Source of the DNA: an uncultured Flavonifractor sp.
GTDB taxonomy: Bacteria > Bacillota > Clostridia > Oscillospirales > Oscillospiraceae
Direction of reading: 5' to 3'
DNA: 64,000 bases
NCBI GenBank assembly: GCA_947346365.1
Contig: CANAAV010000010.1
Coordinates: forward strand, 18,617-82,616
The notes below the pieces were generated by a model that was given only the letters and a program-made list of their open reading frames with translations, had not been told where the DNA came from and made no database searches. Each line of letters starts with the position of its first letter. The first letter of the stretch is position 1. The position numbers were made by a program, and so were the translations under genes. Shown here one piece after another: positions 16,004 to 24,651 of this stretch.

Positions 16004-16717
16004 TCAGCCCACGTTATAGTCGATGACCCGGTTGTCAAAGCTGAGGAAGTCGTTGTTGGGAATTTCCCAAACGTCGTCAGAATTCAGCTTGACCTGGACC
16101 ATGACGGTCTCTGGCTCCATATATCCGGCCTTGGGCAGCATCTCGCGGGTCAGGTCGATGCACATGCGGGCATAGGCTGCGTCAAAGCCGTCGATCAGAG
16201 CGTCAATCTCCGCCTCGGTCATGTTCTCCATGTCCGGATCCCCATAGGTCTCCACAAAGGCCTGCACGGCAGGAGAGGTGGGTTCTTCCTTCTCTATCTC
16301 CTCATAGACCAGGTGGAAAATATCAATGGGCTCAACCGTGACCTGAATGGCAAAGGTCTCGTCGTTGACCTTGGTAGCGGGCTCCAGGGAGTACTTGGAC
16401 ATGGCGTAGATGTCCTTGTACAGCGCCATGGTGTCGTCCAGCAGCTCGCCGGAGAGATCCTCGATCTCAAAGAAGCTGGCGAAGACGTTGGACTCCGCCT
16501 CCAGATTGCCCAGGTAGATCTCCTCAGCCTCGCTCTCCGTACCCTCCACCATTTCCAGGAAATCGGGATCAAACTTGCCCAGGTAGTTCTCGTCCAGCAC
16601 GCCCTGGACATACTTGGTAGCGTCAAATTTGCTCAGCCCGCCGCCGCAGGCGGACAGGCTGGCGGCCAGGCACAGGGTCAGAGCGGCGGCAAGGATGTGT
16701 TTTGTAAAACGGTTCAT
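16004..16717 (-). CDS. Predicted surface lipoprotein of unknown function
   Basis: 237 residues with signal MNRFTKHILAAALTLCLAA and lipobox LSAC. The mature part is acidic and helical (GKFDPDFLEMVEGTESEAEEIY, ALYKDIYAMSKYSLEP), resembling DUF5105-like clostridial lipoproteins in layout; that match is tentative. ATG at 16717 is chosen for AAGGAG 9 bases upstream; an in-frame ATG at 16798 lacks both site and signal. It lies downstream of the YheO-like regulator on the same strand, about 130 bases away. Confidence 0.75.
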   Translation of the reverse strand: MNRFTKHILAAALTLCLAASLSACGGGLSKFDATKYVQGVLDENYLGKFDPDFLEMVEGTESEAEEIYLGNLEAESNVFASFFEIEDLSGELLDDTMALYKDIYAMSKYSLEPATKVNDETFAIQVTVEPIDIFHLVYEEIEKEEPTSPAVQAFVETYGDPDMENMTEAEIDALIDGFDAAYARMCIDLTREMLPKAGYMEPETVMVQVKLNSDDVWEIPNNDFLSFDNRVIDYNVG

Positions 16718-16845
16718 GATTAGTGTCTCTCCTTCTCTGAATTTTGGTTGAATATTTTGTATGCGCGCGAACGCGCAGAACAAACGTTGCCGCGGCAAAG
16801 CGCCGCCTGCGGGAAAATAGAGCGCTTATCCGCAGGTGACAGAAC

Positions 16846-17487
16846 TCAGCCGCCTTCCTCCCCGCCTTCTCCGGTCAGCTCGCCCAGATACTTGTAGACG
16901 GTATAGCGAGAGACTTGGAGGCGCTTGGCGACAAAGGGTACAGATTTTCGGTAAGAAAAGGCGTTTTTTTGATCCAGCAGTGCGATAATTTTCATCCGAT
17001 CCTTCTTGTTAAGGGCGCTGACCGGCTTGCCCACGGCCGCCAGGCACTCGTCCAGAATATCGCCCAGCCCGCTCTCTCCGCCCCGCCACAGGGCGCTTTG
17101 CAGATCGGCCTGGGCGCTCATCAGGTCCACTAAAATCCGGTTGGCATAGACCAGAGAGGAGTAGTCAAAATTGATGCCCAGGGCCAGATTGTAGTCCTCG
17201 CCGATCAGGTGGAAGGTGCTGCTTTTGACCTGCTGTCCGGAGGGGGTGGTGGCGTAAAGGTTGACCAGATCGGTTACCAGGGTGTTCTGATCCAGCTCCC
17301 GGGCAGTGCCCAGAATATCCAAAGTAGAGCCCACCTCGCGGCCCGACACATGCCCGTTGTAGATGGCCAGAATGGGGTGGCTGGGATCTCCCATGTCGTG
17401 GACCAGCGTCTCGCAGGTAGAGCCAAACATCTCTGCGATACCGCGGGCCGTACGGTCCAAAAATTCAAATGCTTCCTCCCGCCCCAT
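16846..17487 (-). CDS. YheO/DauR-type PAS-HTH transcriptional regulator
   Basis: 213 residues. The N-terminal PAS-like domain (about 5-125, starting with FLDRTARGIAEMFGSTCETLVHD and containing ILAIYNGHVSGREVGS) and the C-terminal HTH_22 domain (about 150-208, QKNAFSYRKSVPFVAKRLQVSRYTVYKYL) define the YheO/DauR family, whose members bind small ligands (DauR senses D-arginine). GGGAGGG lies 9 bases before ATG. It diverges from the deacetylase-like secreted protein across an intergenic inverted repeat that is a plausible operator. Ligand unknown. Confidence 0.85.
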   Translation of the reverse strand: MGREEAFEFLDRTARGIAEMFGSTCETLVHDMGDPSHPILAIYNGHVSGREVGSTLDILGTARELDQNTLVTDLVNLYATTPSGQQVKSSTFHLIGEDYNLALGINFDYSSLVYANRILVDLMSAQADLQSALWRGGESGLGDILDECLAAVGKPVSALNKKDRMKIIALLDQKNAFSYRKSVPFVAKRLQVSRYTVYKYLGELTGEGGEEGG

Positions 17488-17590
17488 GCCGGGCTTCCCT
17501 CCCCCTTATTGTTACGAAAGCTATTTTACTATGGATGAATGGAAAAAGCAAGGTGTTTACACAAAAGGATACCTGCAAATAGGGAACGCC

Positions 17591-17643
17591 TTGCCGCGAA
17601 CGAAGGCGTGTGGTATAATAGCCGCAGAGCGGCTATTATACCA
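17591..17643 (+). promoter_or_regulatory. Promoter embedded in a 14-bp inverted repeat
   Basis: TTGCCG (17591-17596), 17-base spacer, TATAAT (17614-17619). The -10 lies in the left arm of a perfect inverted repeat, TGGTATAATAGCCG (17611-17624) with 17630-17643, so the right arm carries a TATAAT on the other strand. It lies between divergent genes (regulator -, secreted protein +), the typical place for an autoregulatory operator. Confidence 0.6.
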
Positions 17644-17749
17644 TGAGACAGGCACGATTCGCTCCCCGGCTGTGCCGGGAACCGCGAACGATGCCAATCT
17701 GCTATAAACCGCTCCGCGTTGATAGTAGAATAACCGCAGAGCGGCTATT
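17622..17749. repeat. Pair of 16-bp direct repeats in the divergent intergenic region
   Basis: CCGCAGAGCGGCTATT occurs at 17622-17637 and again at 17734-17749, 112 bases apart. The first is part of the inverted repeat at 17611-17643; the second is an imperfect hairpin (ATAACCGC/GCGGCTAT) about 65 bases before the next start codon. The copies could be two binding sites for one regulator or relics of a small duplicated element. Confidence 0.6.
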
Positions 17750-17813
17750 TTGTCTGGGGATTGGACGGGGTTCTTGCCCCGGCCGGGACGGGGAGAGCGG
17801 GGGAGGAAAGAAC

Positions 17814-18992
17814 ATGCGAACACAGCTGCGGCGGTTTACCGCCTGCCTGCTGGCGGCGGCGCTGGCGGTGTGCCTGCTGCCGGCGGGATCGGCCTCCACC
17901 GAGGGGGCGGTATTTCAGATGGTGGTCAACGACCGGTTTTTGGAGATGAATGCCGCTACGATGCCCTTTCGCTCGGAGGGAATCCCCTATGTCCCGTATA
18001 TTGTGTTCGACTGGAACGTGACCGGGGTACGCTTTGGCATATCCAGCTTTGTCACCCAGACGGACGGCGAATATACCCTGACGCTGTACAGCATCGGCGG
18101 CACGCTGCGTTTTGACCTGCTGAAAGGGACCTGCGAGGACCCCAATGCAGGCGAGGCTATGAACATGCGGGCAATCAGCCGCAACGGGATGATTTTTGTG
18201 CCCCTGGGGGGCGTATGCCGGTATTTTGGACTCTCCAGCGACCTGACTCCCACTTCTTACGGTACGCTGCTGCGTATTGTCAACGGACAGCAGAGCTATG
18301 ACACGAACAAATTTATTGAGGTGGCCACCACCACCGGGCGGCTGCAGGAGCGGTATAACAACTATATCCGGGGCCAGGGGACCGCAGCCACTGCCGCCCC
18401 TTCTGCGCCGGCCAGTCCCACCCCGGACGGCGGAGAAGGCGGGCCGGATAAACAGGGGGTACGGCTGTACCTGGCGTTTGAATGCGGAGACACGGAAGGG
18501 CTGGAGAGCATTTTGACCACGCTGGAGCGCGGCCGTATTCAGGCGCTTTTCCTGTTCCGGCCAGAAGATCTGGCGGAGCAGGATGGGCTGGTCCGTCAAG
18601 TGGTGGGCTCCGGCCACAGCGTGGGGCTGATGGTCCCCGGCGAGAGCGGGGAAGCGGCGCTGGCGGCGCTGCGGCAGGGGAGCGGGGTACTGGAACGGGC
18701 GGCCCGCCTGCGCACCCACACGGCGTCGGCGGAGGGTGCCTCCAGCGAGACGGCAGAGGCGCTGAGACAGGCGGGCTGGGCCTGCTGGATCGGCAACGTG
18801 AACGGGCTGCCCGACGGGCGGGGACAGGCCGCCCGGGGGAGCGCGGTGTTGGAGGACGCCCAGGCCCGGCGGGGGAGCGTCTATATCACACTGGACGCGG
18901 GCAGGGCGTCCGCCGGGGTGCTCAGCTATATTTTGCCACGGCTGCGGAGCGAGGGCTACAGTATCCGTCCGGCGGTGGAGACGCAGCTGTAG
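17814..18992 (+). CDS. Secreted protein: copper-amine-oxidase-like N domain plus degenerate NodB-like domain
   Basis: 392 residues. A signal peptide (MRTQLRRFTACLLAAALAVCLLPAGSAS) precedes a Cu_amine_oxidN1-like stalk domain (about 30-175; FRSEGIPYVPYIVFDW, GMIFVPLGGVCRYFGL) and an Ala/Pro/Thr linker. The C-terminal 190 residues follow the layout of polysaccharide deacetylases (GVRLYLAFECGD, VVGSGHSVGLMV), but the metal-binding TFDDGP and HxxxH motifs are lost, so catalysis is unlikely. ATG at 17814 follows GGGAGGAAAG. Probably a cell-wall-binding protein; it is cotranscribed with the small gene 15 bases downstream. Confidence 0.72.
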   Translation: MRTQLRRFTACLLAAALAVCLLPAGSASTEGAVFQMVVNDRFLEMNAATMPFRSEGIPYVPYIVFDWNVTGVRFGISSFVTQTDGEYTLTLYSIGGTLRFDLLKGTCEDPNAGEAMNMRAISRNGMIFVPLGGVCRYFGLSSDLTPTSYGTLLRIVNGQQSYDTNKFIEVATTTGRLQERYNNYIRGQGTAATAAPSAPASPTPDGGEGGPDKQGVRLYLAFECGDTEGLESILTTLERGRIQALFLFRPEDLAEQDGLVRQVVGSGHSVGLMVPGESGEAALAALRQGSGVLERAARLRTHTASAEGASSETAEALRQAGWACWIGNVNGLPDGRGQAARGSAVLEDAQARRGSVYITLDAGRASAGVLSYILPRLRSEGYSIRPAVETQL

Positions 18993-19007
18993 CGGGGAGG
19001 AATATAG

Positions 19008-19352
19008 ATGCGTAGGGTAAATTTAGAGCATGCCGCCCCGGCAGAGGGGGCAGAGGCAGAATGCCGCGTAAAAAAACTGACAGGCCACCTGTGGGCGCGG
19101 CTGATGGAGCTGGAGGAGGACGGCCTGCGGGTGCTCTCTCCGACGGATGCCCAAGCGGGGGCGGGGATGGTGCTGGCGGCGGTTCCCGGCCGGGACGGCC
19201 AGGAATTTGTCCGGCGCCTGCGGCGGGATTGGGGGGTTTTGTGCGCCGGCACCCCCCAAGGGGCGGTATGCTTCTACCTGGGGCCGGAGCACAGCTTTGA
19301 GGAGCTGGACTATGTGCAGGACGTGGTGTATAAGCTGCTGCTGCAAAACTGA
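19008..19352 (+). CDS. Small protein of unknown function
   Basis: 114 residues after GGGGAGGAAT. The second half (FVRRLRRDWGVLCAGTPQG, CFYLGPEHSFEELDYVQDVVYKLL) has the alpha/beta shape of the small domain of class-V aminotransferases, but the PLP-binding domain is absent, so the resemblance may be accidental. It starts 15 bases after the deacetylase-like gene, with which it forms an operon, and ends before the convergent hydrogenase operon. Confidence 0.6.
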   Translation: MRRVNLEHAAPAEGAEAECRVKKLTGHLWARLMELEEDGLRVLSPTDAQAGAGMVLAAVPGRDGQEFVRRLRRDWGVLCAGTPQGAVCFYLGPEHSFEELDYVQDVVYKLLLQN

Positions 19353-19400
19353 AGCAGGCCGTGTTTCCCGGCAGGATACAGCTTATTGCGCAGATAGCGG

Positions 19401-19428
19401 GAGCGGGGACCCATTAGGGTCCCCGCTC
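19401..19428. terminator. GC-rich hairpin between convergent operons
   Basis: 12-bp perfect stem (19401-19412 with 19417-19428), tetraloop ATTA, no clear U-tract on either side. It lies between the stop at 19352 (+) and the hndD stop at 19439 (-), so a terminator role is likely but not certain. Confidence 0.6.
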
Positions 19429-19438
19429 AGCGTATAAA

Positions 19439-21199
19439 TTAGGAATCGGTGCGGTATTTCTGCTGCTTGATATAGGTGCAGTGGAGCAGGTCGTGGGCCT
19501 TATGCCCGCCGGGCTCCCCTAGGAAGTCCTGATAGACCGTCTGGACAATGGGGTTTTCGTGGCTGCGGCGGTAGGGCATATCCGCGTCCTGCGCGTACAA
19601 AGCAGCGGCGCGCAGGCCCTTCAAATCAGTAAAGTTGCGCACGTCGGCGTGCTGAATGGGCTGTCCGCCGCCGTTGATACAGCCGCCGGGGCAGGCCATG
19701 AACTCGATGAAGTCGAAATGCAGCTTGCCGCTGCGTACTCCGTCCAGCACCCGCTTGACATTGTGCAGGCCGGAAGCGGCGCACACCCGTACGGTCCGGC
19801 CGGGCAGTTCATAGCTGGCCTCCTTGACGCCCTCCATGCCCCGGACCTCATGGTATTCCAGCGGGGCCATGCCCGCGCCGGTGAGCTTTTCCACCACAGT
19901 GCGCAGAGCGGCCTCCATCACGCCGCCGGAGGCGCCGAAAATAGTGGCGGCTCCGGTGGAGACCCCCAGCATTTCGTCGAACTGGCCATCAGGCAGATGG
20001 TCAAACAGCAGTCCGGCCTGGGTAATCATGCGCCCCAGCTCCCGGGTGGTCAGAGAGATGTCCACCGGCATACAGCCGTTGGGCAGGCGCTGTTCCTCCC
20101 GCTTGACCTCGTACTTTTTGGCGGTACAGGGCATGACAGACACCACGAAGATGTCCTCCGGGTCAATGCCGGCCTTTTCGGCGTAATAGGTTTTGACCAG
20201 GCTGCCGAACATCTGCTGGGGAGATTTGCAGGAGGAGACATAGGGCAGCATATCGGGGGCGTGCTGCTCCATATAGCGGATCCAGCCGGGGGAACAGGAG
20301 GTGATCAGAGGCAGCTCCCCGCCGTTTTCCAGGCGGTGGAGAAATTCCGTGCCCTCCTCCATGATGGTGAAGTCGGCGGCGGTGTCCACATCAAATACCT
20401 TGTCAAAGCCCAGACGGCGCAGAGCGGAGACCATCTTGCCCTCCACATTGCTGCCCACAGGCATTCCGAAGCACTCGCCCAAAGTGACCCGGATGGAGGG
20501 AGCGGGACCCACCACTACGTGCTTTTTGGGATCGGCCAGAGCGGCGAGGACTTTGCCGGTGTCGTCCCGCTCCTGAAGAGCGCCGGTGGGGCAGGCCACA
20601 ATGCACTGTCCACAGGAGACACAGTCTACCTCGTTTAGGTCCCGGTCGAAGGCGCAGCCGATGTGGGTGGCGAAGCCCCGGTCGTTGGGGCCGATGACCC
20701 CGACCTCCTGGGTCTTGCGGCACACGGCGACGCACCGGCGGCACAGGACGCACTTAGAGTTATCCCGCACTAGGTGCAGGGCGGAATCCTCAATTTGGGG
20801 GGGCAGGTCGTCGTTGGCGTAGCGCACCGCGTCGATGTTCATGTCGCTGGCCAGCTGGCGCAGCTCGCAGTGAGAATTGCGGGCGCAGGTGAGACAGTCC
20901 ATCCGGTGGTTGGACAAAATCAGCTCCAGGGTCAGCCGACGGGATTTGCGGACCCGTTCGGTGTTGGTATACACCTCCATGCCCTCGCTGACCGGATAGA
21001 CGCAGGAAGCCACCAGGCTCCGGGCCCCCTTGACCTCCACCACGCAGATGCGGCAGGCGCCGATCTCGTTGATGCCCTTCAGGAAGCACAGGGAGGGGAT
21101 GTTGAAGCCCGCGGAACGGGCCGCCTCCAGCACTGTGGTCCCGGCGGGAACGGTGACGGGGATGTCGTTAATATGTAAAGATACCATTTTGCTGTCCAT
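19439..21199 (-). CDS. hndD: [FeFe]-hydrogenase catalytic subunit HndD/HydA, electron-bifurcating type
   Basis: 586 residues. Domains in order: [2Fe-2S] ferredoxin (about 5-80, CFLKGINEIGACRICVVEV), His-ligated [4Fe-4S] (HRMDCLTCARNSHCELR, about 98-115), two [4Fe-4S] (CVLCRRCVAVCRKTQ and CVSCGQCIVACPTGA), then the H-cluster domain with L1 TSCSPGW, L2 MPCTAKKYE and L3 MACPGGCINGGGQP, and a small-subunit-like tail. It oxidises or evolves H2, coupled through HndC/HndA to NAD(P)H and ferredoxin. L1 has Ser in place of one of the two adjacent Cys of canonical TSCCPGW; my recollection is that this is common in HndD-type enzymes. Last gene of the minus-strand hnd operon, 15 bases after hndC. Confidence 0.95.
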   Translation of the reverse strand: MDSKMVSLHINDIPVTVPAGTTVLEAARSAGFNIPSLCFLKGINEIGACRICVVEVKGARSLVASCVYPVSEGMEVYTNTERVRKSRRLTLELILSNHRMDCLTCARNSHCELRQLASDMNIDAVRYANDDLPPQIEDSALHLVRDNSKCVLCRRCVAVCRKTQEVGVIGPNDRGFATHIGCAFDRDLNEVDCVSCGQCIVACPTGALQERDDTGKVLAALADPKKHVVVGPAPSIRVTLGECFGMPVGSNVEGKMVSALRRLGFDKVFDVDTAADFTIMEEGTEFLHRLENGGELPLITSCSPGWIRYMEQHAPDMLPYVSSCKSPQQMFGSLVKTYYAEKAGIDPEDIFVVSVMPCTAKKYEVKREEQRLPNGCMPVDISLTTRELGRMITQAGLLFDHLPDGQFDEMLGVSTGAATIFGASGGVMEAALRTVVEKLTGAGMAPLEYHEVRGMEGVKEASYELPGRTVRVCAASGLHNVKRVLDGVRSGKLHFDFIEFMACPGGCINGGGQPIQHADVRNFTDLKGLRAAALYAQDADMPYRRSHENPIVQTVYQDFLGEPGGHKAHDLLHCTYIKQQKYRTDS

Positions 21200-21214
21200 G
21201 TCCGTCTCCCTCCC

Positions 21215-23017
21215 TTACTGTTTTTGGATGGCGTCAAAGCGGCACTGGTCCATACACGCGCCGCACTTGATGCACTTGGACTGGTTGATAGTGTGGGGAG
21301 CGCGAACCGCCCCCTCAATGGCCCCGGTGGGACAGCTGCGGGCGCAGCGGGTGCAGCCCTTGCACTTGACCGGGTCCACGGTGTAGCGGATCAGGGCCTT
21401 ACATACTCCGGCGGGGCAGCGCTTTTCGTATACATGGGCCTCATACTCGTCCCGGAAGTGCTTCAGGGTGGAGAGCACCGGGTTGGGGGCGGTCTGCCCC
21501 AGGCCGCATAGGGCGGACTGCTTGATGTGCTCGCACAGCTCCTCCAGAGCGTCCAGGTCCTCGGGTTCCCCGTTGCCCTCGCAGATCTTGTTCAGCAGGC
21601 CCAGCAGGCGCTTGGTGCCGATCCGGCAGGGGGAGCACTTGCCGCAGGATTCGTCCACAATAAACTCCAGGAAGAACTTGGCGATGTCCACCATGCAGTT
21701 GTCCTCATCCATAATGATGAGGCCGCCGGAGCCCATCATGGAGCCGATGGCGCCCAGAGACTCATAGTCGATGGGTGTGTCAATCAGGCTGGCGGGGATG
21801 CAGCCGCCGGAGGGGCCGCCGGTCTGGGCGGCCTTAAATTTCTTGCCGTTGGGTACGCCGCCGCCAATGTCCTCCACCACGGTGCGCAGGGTGGTGCCCA
21901 TGGGAATCTCTACCAGACCGGTATTGGTGATCTTGCCGCCCAGGGCAAAGACCTTGGTGCCCTTGCTTTTTTCCGTGCCGATGGCGGCAAACTTGTCCGC
22001 GCCGTTGTTGAAAATCCAGGTGATATTGGCATAGGTCTCCACATTGTTGAGCAGAGTGGGCCGGTCAAACAGGCCCTTCACCGCCGGGAAGGGCGGGCGG
22101 GTCTTGGGCTCGCCGCGCATACCCTCGATGGAGCGCATCAGAGCGGTCTCCTCGCCGCAGACAAAGGCGCCCGCGCCCAGGCGGAGCTCCAGGTCAAAGT
22201 CAAAGCCGGACTCGAAGATATTGCTGCCCAGCAGGCCGTATTCCTTGGCCTGCTGAATCGCGGTCTCCAGCCGTTTCACGGCGATGGGATATTCTGCCCG
22301 GACGTAAATATAGCCCTGATGGGCTCCCACCGCATAGCCGGCGATGGTCATGGCCTCAATGACGCTGTGTGGGTCGCCCTCCAGCACGGAGCGGTCCATA
22401 AACGCGCCGGGGTCACCCTCGTCGGCGTTGCAGCAGACAAATTTTACCCCGTCGGGGGAGACGGCGTCGTAAGTGAACTGCCATTTCTGCCCGGTGGGGA
22501 AGCCGGCGCCGCCCCGGCCCCGCAGGCCGCTGGCCTTCACGGTATCGATGACCTGCTGGGGGGGAATCTGCTCCGTGAGAATTCTGCCCAGAGCGGCGTA
22601 GCCGTCCACGCCGATGTACTCGTCGATACTCTCCGGGTTGATGACGCCGCAGTTGCGCAGGGCAATCCGCTTCTGGTGCTTGTAAAACTGAGTCTCGGCC
22701 AGGGAGGTTACAGGCCCCTGGTCCTCATCCCCCTTGTGGAGCAGCCGCTTGACAATGCGGCCCTTGACAATATGTTCCGAGACAATTTCGGCCACGTCGT
22801 CTACGGTCACATGGGTATAGCAGGCCCCCTCGGGGTAGACGGTTACGATGGGACCCAGCGCGCACAGGCCAAAACAGCCCGTACGCACCACTTTAGCCTC
22901 ACGGTCCATGCCGTGCTCCAGCAGCTGGCGCTCAAACTCCGCGATAATCTTAGGACTGTCGGAGGAGGAGCAGCCGGTGCCGGTACAGACCAGGATGTGG
23001 GAACGGATCATGTTCAT
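21215..23017 (-). CDS. hndC: Hydrogenase NADH-binding subunit HndC (NuoF-like)
   Basis: 600 residues. An N-terminal thioredoxin-like [2Fe-2S] domain (CTGTGCSSSDSP...VVRTGCFGLC), the NuoF flavin/NADH domain (GLRGRGGAGFPTGQKW, CNADEGDPGAFMDR), an SLBB domain, the NuoF [4Fe-4S] site (ESCGKCSPCRIGTKRLL) and two C-terminal [4Fe-4S] sites (CKGCTRCARSCPTGA, CIKCGACMDQCRFDA). This is the flavin subunit where bifurcation occurs in HydABC/HndABCD complexes. AGGAGGGAG precedes the ATG, 13 bases after hndB. Confidence 0.95.
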   Translation of the reverse strand: MNMIRSHILVCTGTGCSSSDSPKIIAEFERQLLEHGMDREAKVVRTGCFGLCALGPIVTVYPEGACYTHVTVDDVAEIVSEHIVKGRIVKRLLHKGDEDQGPVTSLAETQFYKHQKRIALRNCGVINPESIDEYIGVDGYAALGRILTEQIPPQQVIDTVKASGLRGRGGAGFPTGQKWQFTYDAVSPDGVKFVCCNADEGDPGAFMDRSVLEGDPHSVIEAMTIAGYAVGAHQGYIYVRAEYPIAVKRLETAIQQAKEYGLLGSNIFESGFDFDLELRLGAGAFVCGEETALMRSIEGMRGEPKTRPPFPAVKGLFDRPTLLNNVETYANITWIFNNGADKFAAIGTEKSKGTKVFALGGKITNTGLVEIPMGTTLRTVVEDIGGGVPNGKKFKAAQTGGPSGGCIPASLIDTPIDYESLGAIGSMMGSGGLIIMDEDNCMVDIAKFFLEFIVDESCGKCSPCRIGTKRLLGLLNKICEGNGEPEDLDALEELCEHIKQSALCGLGQTAPNPVLSTLKHFRDEYEAHVYEKRCPAGVCKALIRYTVDPVKCKGCTRCARSCPTGAIEGAVRAPHTINQSKCIKCGACMDQCRFDAIQKQ

Positions 23018-23030
23018 GTGGCTCTCCCTC

Positions 23031-23399
23031 CTATTCCGCCGCGCCGATGGTTAGCTCGGTGACTACCCGGCCGTTGACCAGATGCTCGCTGACGATGCCG
23101 GGCACCTTGTCCGCAGTCATCTTCACATAGGTGACCTTCTCCTGCCCGGGTACGTAGACCTCTACAATGGGCTCCAGCCGGCATACGCCGATGCAGCCGG
23201 TCTGGGAGACCGAGATGTTTTTCAGTCCCCGCTTTTCAACCTCTTCCAAAAAGGCGGCCAGCACCGGACGGGCCCCCGCCGCGATGCCGCAGGTGGCCAT
23301 GCCGACGACTACGCGGATACGGTCGTCCCCAGCGTCCCGCAGGTCGATCTGCTTTTGCATCCGGTCCCGGATGGCTTGCAGTTCCGCTAAACTCTTCAT
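23031..23399 (-). CDS. hndB: Hydrogenase [2Fe-2S] subunit HndB
   Basis: 122-residue thioredoxin-like ferredoxin. Cys ligands lie in MATCGIAAGARPVL and SQTGCIGVCRLEPIVEVY, as in HndB of Desulfovibrio and the corresponding small subunit of clostridial complexes. It shuttles electrons within the HndABCD complex. The operon order is hndA, ATPase-domain gene, hndB, hndC, hndD, with short gaps (13-28 bases). Confidence 0.92.
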   Translation of the reverse strand: MKSLAELQAIRDRMQKQIDLRDAGDDRIRVVVGMATCGIAAGARPVLAAFLEEVEKRGLKNISVSQTGCIGVCRLEPIVEVYVPGQEKVTYVKMTADKVPGIVSEHLVNGRVVTELTIGAAE

Positions 23400-23427
23400 T
23401 CCTTCAACCCCTATCGTTTATGCTAGT

Positions 23428-23982
23428 CTATCTGCTTTGCCCCGCTTCACGCAGGGCCTGTTCCTGTTCCTGCAAATACTCCCGCAGCCACAGGACAATC
23501 TCCGGTTCGGCCAGAGAGATGCCCTCCCCAAGCTGTTCCCGCAGCTGCTGGGTGTCCATGGTAAAGCCGCGCCCCTCCCGGCGGCGGGTGTACACACAGC
23601 GCAGCTGCGGAGCGCCCTGAACCAACAGGGCGACGGTGTCCGCCAGATCTCCCAGAGGCGGACAGTCGATGTGCCCGCTGTGAAAGACCGCCTGCGTCCG
23701 GGTGCCTACGTTTTGGGTGCTCTCAATGGAAAAGGACCCGCCGGTCTGCTCGGCAGACATGCGCAGCAGGGGGATGCCCAGGCCCATCTTGCGGGTCGTG
23801 CGGGTGGTGGTAAACGGGTCGCACGCGTGCGCGAGCAGCTCCGGAGACATGCCGCAGCCGTCGTCGGCGACGGTGAGGACAACGCGCCCCCCCTCCTCCT
23901 CCAAGGTCAGGTCAATCCGCTTGGCCCCAGCGGTGACGGAGTTTTGGGCGATATCCAGAATATGCAGGGAGATGTCTTTCAT
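23428..23982 (-). CDS. HATPase-domain (anti-sigma/histidine-kinase-like) protein in the hydrogenase operon
   Basis: 184 residues. GHKL ATPase motifs: N box LDIAQNSVTAGAKRI, G1 VADDGCGM, the DPFTTTR lid, G2 KMGLGIPLL, as in histidine-kinase catalytic domains. No phosphoacceptor or sensor domain, and a C-terminal extension (about 100-184) with no motif I know. Lying between hndA and hndB, it is expected to be co-made with the enzyme and may act as a protein kinase or switch for the complex or for gene control. It pairs with the second such protein at 27617-28045. Confidence 0.85.
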   Translation of the reverse strand: MKDISLHILDIAQNSVTAGAKRIDLTLEEEGGRVVLTVADDGCGMSPELLAHACDPFTTTRTTRKMGLGIPLLRMSAEQTGGSFSIESTQNVGTRTQAVFHSGHIDCPPLGDLADTVALLVQGAPQLRCVYTRRREGRGFTMDTQQLREQLGEGISLAEPEIVLWLREYLQEQEQALREAGQSR

Positions 23983-23997
23983 GGGCGTTCTCTCCGG

Positions 23998-24492
23998 TTA
24001 TTTGTAGTTGTCCAGAATGGGTCCCACCTGGTCGGGGGTGAGACGGCCGTACACGTCGTTATTAATCATCATTACCGGAGCCAGGCCGCAGGCGCCCACA
24101 CAGCGGCAAGAGTCCAGAGAGAACTTTCCGTCGGGGGTGATGGCGCCGGGGACGATCCCGAGCTTTTGCTCCACGGCGCTGAGCAGGGAAGCGGCCCCCT
24201 TCACATAGCAGGCGGTGCCCAGGCAGACAGAGATCTGATATTTCCCCTTGGGATTCAAAGTGAACTGCGCGTAAAAAGAGGCCACCCCGTATACCTCGGA
24301 CAAGGGGATTTCCAACCCCTCGGCCACCATGATTTGGACCTCCTCCGGCAGATAGCCGAAGATTTCCTGGGCGGCCTGGAGCACCGGCATAGTGGCCCCC
24401 GGCTGGCCCTTGTGCTGGGCGATGACCTGCTGTAGCCGCTCCTCCTGCTCGGGGGTGCCCCGATAGGGGACGACGCTTTTGCAGTTGGGCAT
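23998..24492 (-). CDS. hndA: Hydrogenase NuoE-like subunit HndA
   Basis: 164 residues, complex I 24-kDa (NuoE) family. Helical N-terminal half (QVIAQHKGQPGATMPVLQAAQEIFGYLPEEV) and thioredoxin-like [2Fe-2S] domain with the four Cys in VCLGTACYVKGA and DSCRCVGACGLAPV. It partners HndC in NADH oxidation. First gene of the operon, with AAGGAAGG before its ATG and a good promoter 50 bases upstream. Confidence 0.94.
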   Translation of the reverse strand: MPNCKSVVPYRGTPEQEERLQQVIAQHKGQPGATMPVLQAAQEIFGYLPEEVQIMVAEGLEIPLSEVYGVASFYAQFTLNPKGKYQISVCLGTACYVKGAASLLSAVEQKLGIVPGAITPDGKFSLDSCRCVGACGLAPVMMINNDVYGRLTPDQVGPILDNYK

Positions 24493-24541
24493 GGTACGTC
24501 CTTCCTTTCTGAAACTATGAGTTTAGTTTGTGGCTTCCTCC

Positions 24542-24569
24542 ATTATAATAGCTGTGATAAAAATGTAAA
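24542..24569 (-). promoter_or_regulatory. Promoter of the hndA-hndD operon
   Basis: Minus strand TTTACA (24564-24569), 16-base spacer, perfect TATAAT (24542-24547), about 50 bases before the hndA ATG, in an A+T-rich spacer. Confidence 0.8.
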
Positions 24570-24651
24570 TAGGTTTTGCCTGCGTCAAAAGAAAAACTAT
24601 GTAGTACAGTTAACACTCTTTAATTAAGAAAAGTGAAAAAGAGCGGGTACT

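Noticed and set aside
21527-23062. 511-residue plus-strand frame
   Set aside because: Antisense shadow of hndC, which has clear NuoF motifs.
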